Source: JADKAC01 sp964492065 (GTDB taxonomy: Bacteria; Bacteroidota; Bacteroidia; Chitinophagales; BACL12). From it: a stretch of 64,000 nt of DNA. Position numbers and translations under genes: made by a program. The notes below the pieces were generated by a model. It was not told the origin of the DNA. It worked only from the letters and a program-made list of their open reading frames with translations, and searched no databases. Positions 34,743 through 44,003 of the stretch are shown piece by piece (the stretch's first letter is position 1; each line of letters opens with the position of its first letter). Where the stretch lies: NCBI GenBank assembly GCA_964492065.1, contig CAZBHH010000001.1, forward strand, positions 248,001-312,000, read 5' to 3'.

Positions 34743-36230
34743 TTACACCTGTTTATTTTGACTGCCCTTGCGCACGGCGCCGTGCGCATTTATCGAAAGC
34801 AGATACAACAATACAAAAGTGACTATGCCATTCACCAGCAGCAATTCATACCCGAACTTATAACCGCCCAGCCACTCAGCGGAGTGTTCGTTGAGAAAGT
34901 AACAGAGAACAGGTGGGAGCGCACAAACAAATGGCACCCATCTGTCCCGGACATTGCGCTTCGTCAGAATGCCAAAAGCAAATAATCCCAGCAGCGGGCC
35001 GTAGGTATAACCCGCCACCGTAAAGACGGCATTGATAACGGTATCGTTATTAATGCGCTGAAAAACTACAATCACCACGAGCAGCAAAACGGCAAAGGCG
35101 ATATGAATGAAGTGCCGGGTTGTCTTGTTGGATTCAGACTCGCGGGCACCCTCGGTTTTCCTGCCGAGTATATCGATGTAAAAGGAAGTGGTAAGAGTAG
35201 TCAGTACCGAATCGGCGCTCGAAAAAGTAGCGGCTGTGATACCCAGGACAAATACTATGGAGGCAAACATGCCGAGGTGTTCCAGCGCCAGCAACGGAAA
35301 CAATTTATCCGTTTGTTCGGGGATGGGAATGTGTTGCGCATGTGCGTATTCAAACAATAAGGCGCCGAGGGCGACAAAAAACAAATTGACAAATACCAGG
35401 ACAATGCTGAACCACTGGATATTCTTCTTTGCCTCACCCAGGGTGCGGATACTCAGATTTTTCTGCATCATATTTTGATCCAGGCCGGTCATGACAACGG
35501 CTATCAATGCTCCGCTGAAAAATTGCTTAAAGAAAAAATTTTTCTCGTGCCAATCCCAAAAAAAGATGCGGGCATATTCACTGTTGCGCACGGTAGAAAT
35601 TATTCCCGGGACATCCAGGTCCATGTTGTCGGAGATGGCGACAATAGATAAAATGACCCCCAGCAATAAAAACGAAGATTGCATCGTATCTGTCCATACC
35701 AGCGTTTTAATGCCTCCCTTATAGGTATAAAGCAGGATGAGGACAATAATTATCGAAACGGTTACAATAAATGAAATTCCCCATGCATCGAAAATAAACA
35801 GTTGCAACACCATTGCGGAGATATACAATCGAAAGGCGGCGCCGATGAGGCGGGAAATGATGAAATAGAATGAACCGGTCTTCTGCGAGGCGCTGCCGAG
35901 CCTGTCGCCGAGGTAAGTGTAAATGGAGGTGAGTTGCAGGCGGTAATACAACGGCAGCAATACTTGTGCGATTACGATGTACCCGAGCACATAACCAAAC
36001 ACGATCTGCATGTATGAAAACTGCACTGAAGCTACCGATCCCGGAACGGAGACAAACGTGACTCCCGACAGCGAATCGCCGATTAGTCCAAAGGCGACGG
36101 CATACCAGGGCGACACCCGGTTGCCGATAAAGTAGGCCGTTTGGTCAGCTTTACGGGAAGTGTACCAGGATATGGCAAACAACAGCGAAAAATAAATGAT
36201 GATAATAATTAAAATTACAGATGCCGGCAT
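34743..36230 (-). CDS. Sodium:solute symporter (SSF family)
   Basis: 495 residues from the ATG at 36230 (a TTG three codons upstream is possible). About 13 membrane helices of the SSF/LeuT type; early hallmark RKADQTAYFIGNRVSPWYAVAFGLIGDSLSGVTF and a GLDQNMMQKNLSIR loop. It couples Na+ entry to uptake of an organic solute such as an amino acid or sugar; the substrate is not indicated. Downstream of nadE with 81 bases between, possibly co-transcribed. Confidence 0.88.
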   Translation of the reverse strand: MPASVILIIIIIYFSLLFAISWYTSRKADQTAYFIGNRVSPWYAVAFGLIGDSLSGVTFVSVPGSVASVQFSYMQIVFGYVLGYIVIAQVLLPLYYRLQLTSIYTYLGDRLGSASQKTGSFYFIISRLIGAAFRLYISAMVLQLFIFDAWGISFIVTVSIIIVLILLYTYKGGIKTLVWTDTMQSSFLLLGVILSIVAISDNMDLDVPGIISTVRNSEYARIFFWDWHEKNFFFKQFFSGALIAVVMTGLDQNMMQKNLSIRTLGEAKKNIQWFSIVLVFVNLFFVALGALLFEYAHAQHIPIPEQTDKLFPLLALEHLGMFASIVFVLGITAATFSSADSVLTTLTTSFYIDILGRKTEGARESESNKTTRHFIHIAFAVLLLVVIVVFQRINNDTVINAVFTVAGYTYGPLLGLFAFGILTKRNVRDRWVPFVCALPPVLCYFLNEHSAEWLGGYKFGYELLLVNGIVTFVLLYLLSINAHGAVRKGSQNKQV

Positions 36231-36311
36231 GCGATACAATGAGTGCGAAAAATAAACTAATTATTCACGACACGGCGAGCGGTTTTACACATTCGGCAAA
36301 TCACAACAGCA

Positions 36312-37958
36312 TTATACGAGGTACTTGCCCTCAATGGGCATGCGCCTGCCCGAGCCGAATGCCTTTGGCGACACCCGGAGTATGGGCGGAAACTGATAGC
36401 GCTTCCACTCGCTGCTGTTCACCATTTTAACGGAGCGCCGGACCGTGGCGGCATCGAACCCCATAGCGATAATGTCCTGTGGACTTTGGCTCCGCTCGAT
36501 GTACTGATATAAAATTTTATCCAGCACTTCGTACGGTGGTAAGGTATCCTGATCTTTCTGATCGTGTTTTAATTCGGCGCTGGGCGCTTTATGAATGATA
36601 TTCCCCGGTATAATTTCAGCGGACTGATTGACATAATCGGCCAAGGCATACACTTCGGTTTTATACACATCGGCCAACACGGCAAGCCCTCCGCACAAAT
36701 CGCCGTATAAAGTGCCGTAACCAACGGCGGCCTCGCTCTTGTTAGTCGTATTCAACAAAATATAACCGTGCTTGTTACACAAAGCCATCAGGATCATTCC
36801 CCGAATCCTCGCCTGCAGATTTTCTTCGGTCACGTCGGCCGGCTTCGACAAAAACGACGGTGTTAATTCCCGGATAAAAGTATTGTACAGGCTGTGAATG
36901 GGAATAATTTCATAATCGATTTTCAATGTCTTTGCCAATTGCAGCGCATCGTCCACGCTGTGTTGAGAGGAAAAAGGCGACGGCATCAGCACTGCCTTTA
37001 CATTTTCATTGCCCAATGCTTTGGCTGCTATTACCGCTACCAGAGCGGAATCCATGCCCCCCGATAATCCGAAAATCGCTTTATTGAAGTGCAGCTTTTC
37101 AAAGTAATTGCGCACCCCGTTTATCAATGCTTCATATATCAAAGGGATTTTTTCTTTCGACTGTACCCGCTCTATAACATCCACTCCGCCGGCCAGGACT
37201 TCTTCCAGGTCGAAGACCTGCATGGACTCTTTAAAAAAAATCATTTCTGAAAACACTTTGCCGTGTGCATTCATTACCACGCTTCCCCCGTCGAAAATCA
37301 AATCGGTCTGGGCGCCGGCATAGTTTACGTAAAACAAGGGCACCTTATAGCGCAGCGCATTTTCCCGCAACACGCCCAGGCGGCTCTGTGCATGTTGGTA
37401 ATCGAACGGCGATGCGGAAATATTGATCATAACATCCGGCTGTTCCCTCGTCAAGGTATCCATCGGGCAATGCCGGTACATCGGGTTTTCGTTGCCAATA
37501 TTCCAGATATCCTCGCAGATGGTAAGTGCAATTTTCTTCCCTTTAAAATCAATGCAATGCAATTCCGTATTCGGTTCAAAATAGCGGTATTCGTCAAAAA
37601 TATCATACGTGGGCAGCAGCGCTTTATGGATAACCGACTGCACCTTGTGCTGATAAATAAAAAATGCTGAATTGTATAAATCCTTTCCTTCAACTACCGG
37701 GTTGCGTGAGGGGCTCCCTACTATCACCGCAATATTTGCCGTCAGCGCTTGTATCTGTTCTATCACGGTATAACATTGATCAATAAAATCTTCAAATTCC
37801 AGGAAATCTCTCGGCGGGTATCCGCAAACTGCCAATTCTGGGAATACGACAATATCTGCGCCTTGCCGTTCGGCATCTGCAATTTTGGAGGCAATCTTCG
37901 AATAATTCGATTCGAAATTGCCGATATGGGAATTGATTTGTGCTAAGGCTATTTTCAT
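36312..37958 (-). CDS. nadE: Glutamine-dependent NAD+ synthetase
   Basis: 548 residues from the ATG at 37958. N-terminal nitrilase-type glutaminase domain (about 1-260) with catalytic Glu in FPELAVCGYP, Lys in LPTYDIFDE context, and Cys in TICEDIW. C-terminal synthetase domain with the P-loop-like FGLSGGMDSALVA and the NTTNKSE block. It amidates nicotinic acid adenine dinucleotide to NAD+. The start codon is joined directly to the U-run of an upstream terminator, leaving no room for a Shine-Dalgarno sequence; alternative starts at 37979 and 37994 lie in the hairpin. Confidence 0.94.
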   Translation of the reverse strand: MKIALAQINSHIGNFESNYSKIASKIADAERQGADIVVFPELAVCGYPPRDFLEFEDFIDQCYTVIEQIQALTANIAVIVGSPSRNPVVEGKDLYNSAFFIYQHKVQSVIHKALLPTYDIFDEYRYFEPNTELHCIDFKGKKIALTICEDIWNIGNENPMYRHCPMDTLTREQPDVMINISASPFDYQHAQSRLGVLRENALRYKVPLFYVNYAGAQTDLIFDGGSVVMNAHGKVFSEMIFFKESMQVFDLEEVLAGGVDVIERVQSKEKIPLIYEALINGVRNYFEKLHFNKAIFGLSGGMDSALVAVIAAKALGNENVKAVLMPSPFSSQHSVDDALQLAKTLKIDYEIIPIHSLYNTFIRELTPSFLSKPADVTEENLQARIRGMILMALCNKHGYILLNTTNKSEAAVGYGTLYGDLCGGLAVLADVYKTEVYALADYVNQSAEIIPGNIIHKAPSAELKHDQKDQDTLPPYEVLDKILYQYIERSQSPQDIIAMGFDAATVRRSVKMVNSSEWKRYQFPPILRVSPKAFGSGRRMPIEGKYLV

Positions 37959-37991
37959 AAAAAAACCGTACAAACACATCGCTGTACGGTT
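37958..37991 (-). terminator. Terminator between the PorT-like barrel gene and nadE
   Basis: Perfect 9-bp stem AACCGTACA/TGTACGGTT (37964-37972 and 37983-37991) with a U-run on the minus strand that runs into the nadE ATG. It should end the barrel-protein transcript. Confidence 0.8.
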
Positions 37992-38019
37992 CAAAGTTAA
38001 GTTGAAAACCGGTTACTTT

Positions 38020-38682
38020 TCAGAATAAAACACCCAGGCGCAGGCCTAACTGTTTCAGTTGAATGTTTTCATCTGTGGTACTGAAATCCATTACGTTTAA
38101 AAATCCGTTTTGGAAAAATATACCGCCGGTTATGATTGTTGTTTCGGTAATTGAGAACTCGGCTCCCAGACCCACAGTAAGGCTCAGGTTAAACAAATTA
38201 TACTTGTCACCTGTGGCTGTTTCTTCCCGCAGGTTATAATCCTTGACCAATTCGTTGCCGTTTGCATCTTCCATATCGTAGCGAGCTTTGATATTGATGC
38301 CGGGAGTCAACCCGAACTGTCCGTAATAGCGCATATAGTTCACTTCGTTAGTGCGCAGTTTAACAGAGAGCGGCACTTCAATATATCCGCAGCGGATGGT
38401 GGAATAATACGTATTCAGGGAATCGACATCCTTTAAAAATCCGCCGGCGGTATTGACGATTACACCGGATGAAAACACATAATTATCCGATGGGCCGAGA
38501 TTTGTCTCGAACAATAATCCATATTGAAATCCCAGTTTCACACCATCGCTTTGGACATCATCGCCGCCGATGCCAAACCAGGAAAACAGCGGTGATGCGG
38601 TGAGGCCGAAACGGAAATTTTGAGCAGAAACGGAATATCCTGTTAGTAAGCTCAGAAAAAGAATTACAACAATTTTTTTCAT
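38020..38682 (-). CDS. Outer-membrane beta-barrel protein (PorT-like family)
   Basis: 220 residues. Signal peptide to about SVSAQ (20), then alternating amphipathic strands (FRFGLTASPLFSWFGIG, IEVPLSVKLRTNEV, YYGQFGLTPGINIKA, LSLTVGLGAEFSI) and a C-terminal aromatic LGVLF, the BAM-recognition ending. This is the outer-membrane beta-barrel/PorT-family pattern of Bacteroidetes; PorT itself is needed for T9SS, but this family is broad and the exact role is unknown. Divergent from gldB with only 21 bases between start codons; its promoter lies inside gldB. Confidence 0.82.
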   Translation of the reverse strand: MKKIVVILFLSLLTGYSVSAQNFRFGLTASPLFSWFGIGGDDVQSDGVKLGFQYGLLFETNLGPSDNYVFSSGVIVNTAGGFLKDVDSLNTYYSTIRCGYIEVPLSVKLRTNEVNYMRYYGQFGLTPGINIKARYDMEDANGNELVKDYNLREETATGDKYNLFNLSLTVGLGAEFSITETTIITGGIFFQNGFLNVMDFSTTDENIQLKQLGLRLGVLF

Positions 38683-38703
38683 AGTTTTTAGTTTTACCCG
38701 GTA

Positions 38704-39759
38704 ATGTCAGAATTCAAGTACAAACTTAAACTTTTTTTAACGATAACTGCAAGTGCGGCATGCATTTTAATATTTGCAACATGCGGCAAAAACAACAGGC
38801 CAAAACCTCCGGATGTGTCGGGTATTCCGGTGGACGTCCAAATCGTGCGATTTGAACAGGCATTGATGGGGGCCGACGGGGAAAATTATACTCAAACCAT
38901 CGATTCTATCCGGAAATTATACCCCGAATTTTTCGACTTGTATTCGGGCAGCGTATTAAATATTCCACTGGAAGACAGCGCTTATAATGTGTACGATACG
39001 ATTTATACCTATATCATTAACGACAAGTATATGCAACGCCTGAATGACAGTGTGCAAAATGCGTATCCGGATATGCGGGATGTGGAGGCGGATGTGAAGA
39101 AGGCTTTTCAATATTACAAATACTATTTCCCCGACAGCGCCTTACCGCAGGTATATACGTATATCGCCCCCTTTGTTTACCAGATTGTTCTTGGCGACCA
39201 TGTGCTCGGTATAGAACTCAATATGTTTTTGGGGAAAAATTTTTCTTACTACGGTTCTTTTGCCACTAATCTGCCGCAGTATATTTTATACCGGTTCGGG
39301 CGGGAAAATATTCCCGTAAGTATAATGCGCATGCTTGCCGATGGAAGTGTCGCTTCACTCGGCGCCGAAGCCTCTTTATTAGATGATATGCTTTACGAAG
39401 GCAAGATCATGTACTATCTGGACCTGGTGTTACCCGATGTTCCCGACAGCGTAAAGATCGGTTTCAGCAAACCGCAGCTCGCCTGGTGTGCAGCAAACGA
39501 ATCGGATATCTGGAAGTTTTTCGCCGGCGAAGAATTATTATTTTCAAAGCGCAAACAGGACAAACAGGCCTATATCGGCGAAGCGCCAACCACCCGGGGG
39601 ATGCCGCCGGAATCGCCGGGGCGTGTCGCTATCTGGACCGGCTGGCAAATTATCAGAAATTACATGCACAATAACCCGGATATCACCATTCATCAATTAT
39701 TTGCCGATACAAACAGCTATGAGTTGTTGCGCAAAAGCAAATACAGCCCCGATAATTAA
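38704..39759 (+). CDS. gldB: Gliding motility lipoprotein GldB-like
   Basis: 351 residues. Signal peptide with lipobox-like FATC (Cys27), then a helical ~300-residue domain: VQIVRFEQALMG, YPEFFDLYSGSVLN, YTYIAPFVYQIVLGDHVLGIELNMFLG, and a closing GRVAIWTGWQIIRNYM. This is the GldB family, required for gliding and chitin use in Flavobacterium and linked to the T9SS/gliding apparatus in the envelope. Its stop overlaps the convergent apaG stop within TTAA. Confidence 0.85.
   Translation: MSEFKYKLKLFLTITASAACILIFATCGKNNRPKPPDVSGIPVDVQIVRFEQALMGADGENYTQTIDSIRKLYPEFFDLYSGSVLNIPLEDSAYNVYDTIYTYIINDKYMQRLNDSVQNAYPDMRDVEADVKKAFQYYKYYFPDSALPQVYTYIAPFVYQIVLGDHVLGIELNMFLGKNFSYYGSFATNLPQYILYRFGRENIPVSIMRMLADGSVASLGAEASLLDDMLYEGKIMYYLDLVLPDVPDSVKIGFSKPQLAWCAANESDIWKFFAGEELLFSKRKQDKQAYIGEAPTTRGMPPESPGRVAIWTGWQIIRNYMHNNPDITIHQLFADTNSYELLRKSKYSPDN
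38721..38752 (-). promoter_or_regulatory. Promoter of the barrel gene embedded in the gldB coding start
   Basis: On the minus strand: -33 TTG (38750-38752), 21-base spacer, -7 TAAGTTTG (38721-38728), then 38 bases to the barrel ATG. Both elements and spacing fit Bacteroidetes consensus, and the whole promoter lies within the first codons of gldB. Confidence 0.6.
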
Positions 39760-40142
39760 TTGAGTATAAAATCGGCTACGAGATGAAATTCAGGGATGCG
39801 CACATCGAATAATGCGGCATCCTCAACGATCTCCATGAGATAGGTGCCGTGCATTTTCCCAAACGGCGATTTCAAATTACAACCCGAAACATATTGATGC
39901 ATGTGGCCGGGAAAAATTTCCGGCTGCTCTCCTACCACGCCCTCGCCGCGGACTTCACGGTGTTCGTGAATGGCGTCATAAATAAACCAATGGCGGGCGA
40001 TGAGTTTTACCGGACGGGCGCTTTTATTCTCAATGGTAATGCGATAGGCAAACAGGTGTTCTTTTTTCAAAGCATTCGAATATTTTGACTGATAAAATGT
40101 CTCCACACTCACTTTTACGCCATTGGTAGTATCGGTAACCAT
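39756..40142 (-). CDS. apaG: ApaG family protein
   Basis: 128 residues, the normal ApaG length. Single immunoglobulin/fibronectin-like beta-sandwich (DUF525) with family blocks FAYRITIENKSARPVKLIARHWFI, GEGVVGEQPEIFPG and SPFGKMHGTYLM. Named for a link to cobalt resistance and Mg2+/Co2+ efflux in enterobacteria; the molecular function is unresolved. Lies 27 bases after gmk, so probably the last gene of the gmk operon. Confidence 0.92.
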   Translation of the reverse strand: MVTDTTNGVKVSVETFYQSKYSNALKKEHLFAYRITIENKSARPVKLIARHWFIYDAIHEHREVRGEGVVGEQPEIFPGHMHQYVSGCNLKSPFGKMHGTYLMEIVEDAALFDVRIPEFHLVADFILN

Positions 40143-40169
40143 AATTCCCGTAAAAATAGGATTTGTAAT

Positions 40170-40751
40170 TTAATCAGAACCGGAATTTAAAAACCGGGAG
40201 ACGATCTGCAATGCTTCCCGTTTTGCCGTTTCCAGGTCGTCGTTGACAACTACTGCATCAAAGCGGTGCATATAGCTCATCTCCATCTCGGCACGCTTCA
40301 GGCGAATGGCCACATTTTCCGGTGATTCCGTTTTGCGGCGCATAAGGCGCTGCTTCAGTTCTTCCAGGGAGGGAGGTGCGATAAACACGGAAAGCGTATT
40401 CGCCGGGAATTGTGCCTGTAACTTCATTGCCCCAAGTACATCAATATCAAAAATCACGTGTTTCCCTTCATTCCATAACCGGACAGCCTCGCTGCGCAAC
40501 GTGCCGTAGCGCCTGCCGGGATACACTTCTTCCCACTCCAGAAAATCATTTTGCCGGATATGCTCCCCGAACGCATCTTCCGACATGAAATAATAATCCA
40601 CTCCTTCCTTTTCACCTTCCCGCGGCGCCCTTGTCGTCGCCGATACCGAAAATTTCAATTGCGGCAACTGCTCGAGTAAGTATCTCCCGATAGTAGTCTT
40701 TCCCGCTCCCGATGGCGCCGTTATGATTATCAGTTTTCCCTGCCTGTTCAC
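40170..40751 (-). CDS. gmk: Guanylate kinase
   Basis: 193 residues. P-loop APSGAGKTTIGRYL near residues 12-25, GMP-binding SATTRAPREGEKEGVDYYF, and RLMRRKTESPENVAIRL lid. It phosphorylates GMP to GDP. The start is GTG, overlapping the yicC stop as GTGA. Close pairing of yicC with gmk is common in bacteria. Confidence 0.95.
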   Translation of the reverse strand: MNRQGKLIIITAPSGAGKTTIGRYLLEQLPQLKFSVSATTRAPREGEKEGVDYYFMSEDAFGEHIRQNDFLEWEEVYPGRRYGTLRSEAVRLWNEGKHVIFDIDVLGAMKLQAQFPANTLSVFIAPPSLEELKQRLMRRKTESPENVAIRLKRAEMEMSYMHRFDAVVVNDDLETAKREALQIVSRFLNSGSD

Positions 40752-41623
40752 AAAACATTATTGAGTTGTTCTTTAATTTTTTCCAGCTCATCTTTCATGC
40801 GCACAACACATTTCTGCATCTCTGCATGGTAGGCTTTGCTGCCGATGGTATTTATTTCCCGCCCCATCTCCTGGGTTATAAATCCCAATTTTTTCCCTTT
40901 CTCGGGCACAGCCTCCTGCAACACTTCATCAAAATAATTGCAATGCGAACGCAACCGTATTATCTCTTCGGTAATATCCATTTTTTCGAGATAATATATC
41001 ACCTCCTGTTCAAACCTGTTGATATCCACCTGCTCGGCGGAAAGTGATGCCCGCAAGTCGGACATCATACTGTTTTTAAATGCGACTACCCGCTCCGGGT
41101 CGAGCGCTTCAATTTCGGAAAGCACACTGCGTATTATTGCATTGCGCTTTTGCAGGTCGGCTTCGAGTTGTACGCCCTCGCTCATGCGAAAACGCTGTAC
41201 CGCATCGCAGGCATCTTTCAGCAATTTTTCTACCTGTATCCACTGCTCTTCTGTCAATTCTTCTTTTATATTCGTAATGACATTCGGCAGCCTGAACACC
41301 AGCTCAAACACTTTCGTCTCGTCTGCGTGCAACTCGGCGGCCAATTGTTTGAGCTGCCGGTAATAGTCCTTTATCATCTCAGTATTCAACTCGCCGTTTT
41401 TCTGATCGTCGAATTGTTCATAGGCGATAGTGCAATCAATTTTACCACGTACGATTTCCCTGCTGATACTATTGCGGATTTCCATCTCGCGGTCACGCAA
41501 TATATTGGGTAATCGCAGGTTCATGTCAAACACCTTACTGTTGAGCGCCCGCAATTCAATTACGGTATTTTTTCCGTTGAGCTCAAATGTGATTCGGCCG
41601 TAACCGGTCATGGATAAAATCAT
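40748..41623 (-). CDS. yicC: YicC/YloC family endoribonuclease
   Basis: 291 residues. Starts MILSMTGYGR, the family signature, followed by ELRALNSKVFDMNLRLP and the C-terminal EEIIRLRSHCNYF and KGKKLGFITQEMGREINTIGSKA. YicC proteins are metal-dependent RNases that act on mRNA and small RNAs. Coupled by 4-base overlaps to the EamA gene upstream and gmk downstream. Confidence 0.94.
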   Translation of the reverse strand: MILSMTGYGRITFELNGKNTVIELRALNSKVFDMNLRLPNILRDREMEIRNSISREIVRGKIDCTIAYEQFDDQKNGELNTEMIKDYYRQLKQLAAELHADETKVFELVFRLPNVITNIKEELTEEQWIQVEKLLKDACDAVQRFRMSEGVQLEADLQKRNAIIRSVLSEIEALDPERVVAFKNSMMSDLRASLSAEQVDINRFEQEVIYYLEKMDITEEIIRLRSHCNYFDEVLQEAVPEKGKKLGFITQEMGREINTIGSKAYHAEMQKCVVRMKDELEKIKEQLNNVL

Positions 41624-42567
41624 ACTTTATTATTTAGTTTTCTCGCAATTGCAGGTTGTTTCAGAGCGGCCTTGCCGATTTCAAAACTCACTGAGGCAAC
41701 GCCGGTGAAGATACATAATGATGCTATTAATTTGATGTTGGTCAAGGTATCGGTTCCTAAAATTACGGCTACTGCGGTTGCAATTACCGGCTGTATATAG
41801 ATATAAATACTCACCAGTGTAGGTGTGCCGAATTTCAAGCCCAATACATTTAAGATATAGGCTAAAAAGGTGGCGCCGAAAACCACATAGAGCCATGCGG
41901 ACAGGATGTCGCCATCCAGATGCATCCAGTCCACTGCCGAAAACTCCCGGATGCCGACCGGTAAAACGAAAATCCAGCCGTAAAAAAATATCCAAAGCGC
42001 AACGGTATAGGGCGAATATTTTAACATGAGGGGTTTTGCAATTACGAGGAAGATGGCATAGGCAATGGCATTGCCGAAAATCAGGAGATCGCCGGCTACC
42101 GTGGAGGCGGATCCGGAGGCGCTATGTCCTTCCGTCACTAACAGGTAAACGCCGAAACCGCCGACGAGCATGCCGGCAATTTTTTTCCAGGTAACAGCCT
42201 CTTTTAATACAATCCAACTGGTGACCATCACCAGAATGGGTGTGGTAATCATCAGCAGCGAAGCGTGGATCTCGCTCGTTAGGCTCAGGCCTTTGATAAA
42301 CATCAACTGGTTGACGGCAACGCCAAAAACACCGCTGACCAATAGGAGTAAGTGGTCCCGCCGCTCTACTTTTTCCTTTACGAAAAAGCGGTGCAGAATA
42401 AACAGGAGCACGAGCGGTATCGTCACCCGTGTCAACACCAGTGCATAGGCGGGAATAACCTGTAACGCCAATTTGGCAATCACGTAATTGAGCCCGTATA
42501 AGATGTTGGCGGCAAGTATGGACAGGTGAGCAATGGACGCTCCCGAATTAGGCTTGTTCCGGGGCAT
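41620..42567 (-). CDS. EamA/DMT family transporter
   Basis: 315 residues with ten membrane helices in two repeated EamA halves (about 15-145 and 160-295); the second half has FLAYILNVLGLKFGTPTLVSIYIYIQPV, the typical paired-proline end. Drug/metabolite exporter superfamily; the substrate is unknown. Overlaps the upstream membrane-protein gene by 20 bases and yicC by 4 bases. Confidence 0.88.
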   Translation of the reverse strand: MPRNKPNSGASIAHLSILAANILYGLNYVIAKLALQVIPAYALVLTRVTIPLVLLFILHRFFVKEKVERRDHLLLLVSGVFGVAVNQLMFIKGLSLTSEIHASLLMITTPILVMVTSWIVLKEAVTWKKIAGMLVGGFGVYLLVTEGHSASGSASTVAGDLLIFGNAIAYAIFLVIAKPLMLKYSPYTVALWIFFYGWIFVLPVGIREFSAVDWMHLDGDILSAWLYVVFGATFLAYILNVLGLKFGTPTLVSIYIYIQPVIATAVAVILGTDTLTNIKLIASLCIFTGVASVSFEIGKAALKQPAIARKLNNKV

Positions 42568-43987
42568 TGCGCACGAAATATTTTTTTAAACCGTACAGGA
42601 TGGCTATCGCTATTGCTGAGGCAATCAGTTGTACCAGGTAGTAGTAATCTTGCATCCAGGGGCCAAAGCTAATAAAAAACCTATAGGCTTTTTCCTGCCA
42701 GTTTGCGGGCGTCAGCCCGGGATTAATCGGAAGCCATATCTTTGAAAATATCACTCCGGTACAAGCGTACAGGGCGAATAGCCGCCACTTGTTGCACAGG
42801 GATTCCACTGCGGGTAATATCCAGTATAAAAGGAATGGCACTGACATTGCCAAAAATCTCGATTCTGAATTTACCGCCAGAAATAAATGCAATACAATGA
42901 CGAGGATAACGGGTAACTCCATCGTTGAAAATCTCTTCGACAATATATCCCAGAACACGATAATAAACAGCGTTAGCGGCCCCCAGTAGCTGATATGGCC
43001 GACCAGGAAAACAGCCGGGCGATGCACACCTCTCAAAAAACTCAAATAGATATTTGAAACCGCATTTATACTGTACAACGACAGATCGGCAAATGTGTGT
43101 TTCCATCCCCAAATCATAACTCCAAAACCAAATGCAATAGCCAGGAATTGAACAATCGATTTATTGCTATATGAAAATTTATTCATTGCCTCTGTCAATG
43201 GCAACTTCAGGATAAAATAAACATAGGTGAGCAGAATTGGTACGGATAAAAACAATAAATGCATTTGAATGGGATCCGTTGTATTCGGATACATCTGTTT
43301 CAGGATAAATAAGCCCGCTACCAGGCAGACAATGGCAACGGCAATAACACCGGTCCGGTAGCCATCTTCCAATAGTTTTACAATGCGGGGCGAAAAACTC
43401 TTATCGCCCTTTACTCCGGCAGCCACCAACAGTAACCCGCTGTAAACCGATATCGGCCAGGTGAATATCCCTAAAAATATGGCTACACACAAGCCCCACA
43501 GGTTCCGGGTAAGAGAGGCATACAACATGAGCCCGCCAATACACATGGCAAACGAATCGGTAAGAACGGGAATAAAATAAGTGAACTTCAATACTCCGGT
43601 ATTCATTATCAGCAGCATGCAGATAAAGTAGTATGCGAAGTCGGAAAGTTGTTTAAGCCGGACAATACGAAACAGAGTAATTAACAGGCATGACACCGAT
43701 AGGTAGTTCAGGATGTAAAATCCGTTGATAATATTTTCGCTCGAAATTTCTATGTGTAATACCTTCAGGCCAAGCCAGATTATGGCGGAAGGAAGAATGC
43801 GGAAAATGTAATAGGCATTCATTTCGCGGTCGATAAGTATATCCGGAAAACCGATTACCATTTTGCCGTACATGGCGCCGTCGAAACCGAGCCCTTCGAA
43901 AGAGAGTACGTGTTCCAGGAAGAATACCGCCACAATACTCCACAAAGTCCAAAAGGACAACACGAGATATAACGGTTTTCGATTCAT
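42548..43987 (-). CDS. Polytopic membrane protein of unknown function
   Basis: 479 residues, about eleven to twelve membrane helices. An early periplasmic loop (about 30-60) contains GFDGAMYGKM and a acidic ILIDREMNAYYIFRILPS, reminiscent of the first loop of GT-C fold glycosyltransferases, but no certain GT motif is present. I do not recognise the family. It heads a chain of overlapping genes (EamA transporter, yicC, gmk, apaG) and follows the TolB-like gene by 16 bases. Confidence 0.7.
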   Translation of the reverse strand: MNRKPLYLVLSFWTLWSIVAVFFLEHVLSFEGLGFDGAMYGKMVIGFPDILIDREMNAYYIFRILPSAIIWLGLKVLHIEISSENIINGFYILNYLSVSCLLITLFRIVRLKQLSDFAYYFICMLLIMNTGVLKFTYFIPVLTDSFAMCIGGLMLYASLTRNLWGLCVAIFLGIFTWPISVYSGLLLVAAGVKGDKSFSPRIVKLLEDGYRTGVIAVAIVCLVAGLFILKQMYPNTTDPIQMHLLFLSVPILLTYVYFILKLPLTEAMNKFSYSNKSIVQFLAIAFGFGVMIWGWKHTFADLSLYSINAVSNIYLSFLRGVHRPAVFLVGHISYWGPLTLFIIVFWDILSKRFSTMELPVILVIVLHLFLAVNSESRFLAMSVPFLLYWILPAVESLCNKWRLFALYACTGVIFSKIWLPINPGLTPANWQEKAYRFFISFGPWMQDYYYLVQLIASAIAIAILYGLKKYFVRNAPEQA

Positions 43988-44003
43988 GATTTGAATCAGG
44001 CTA

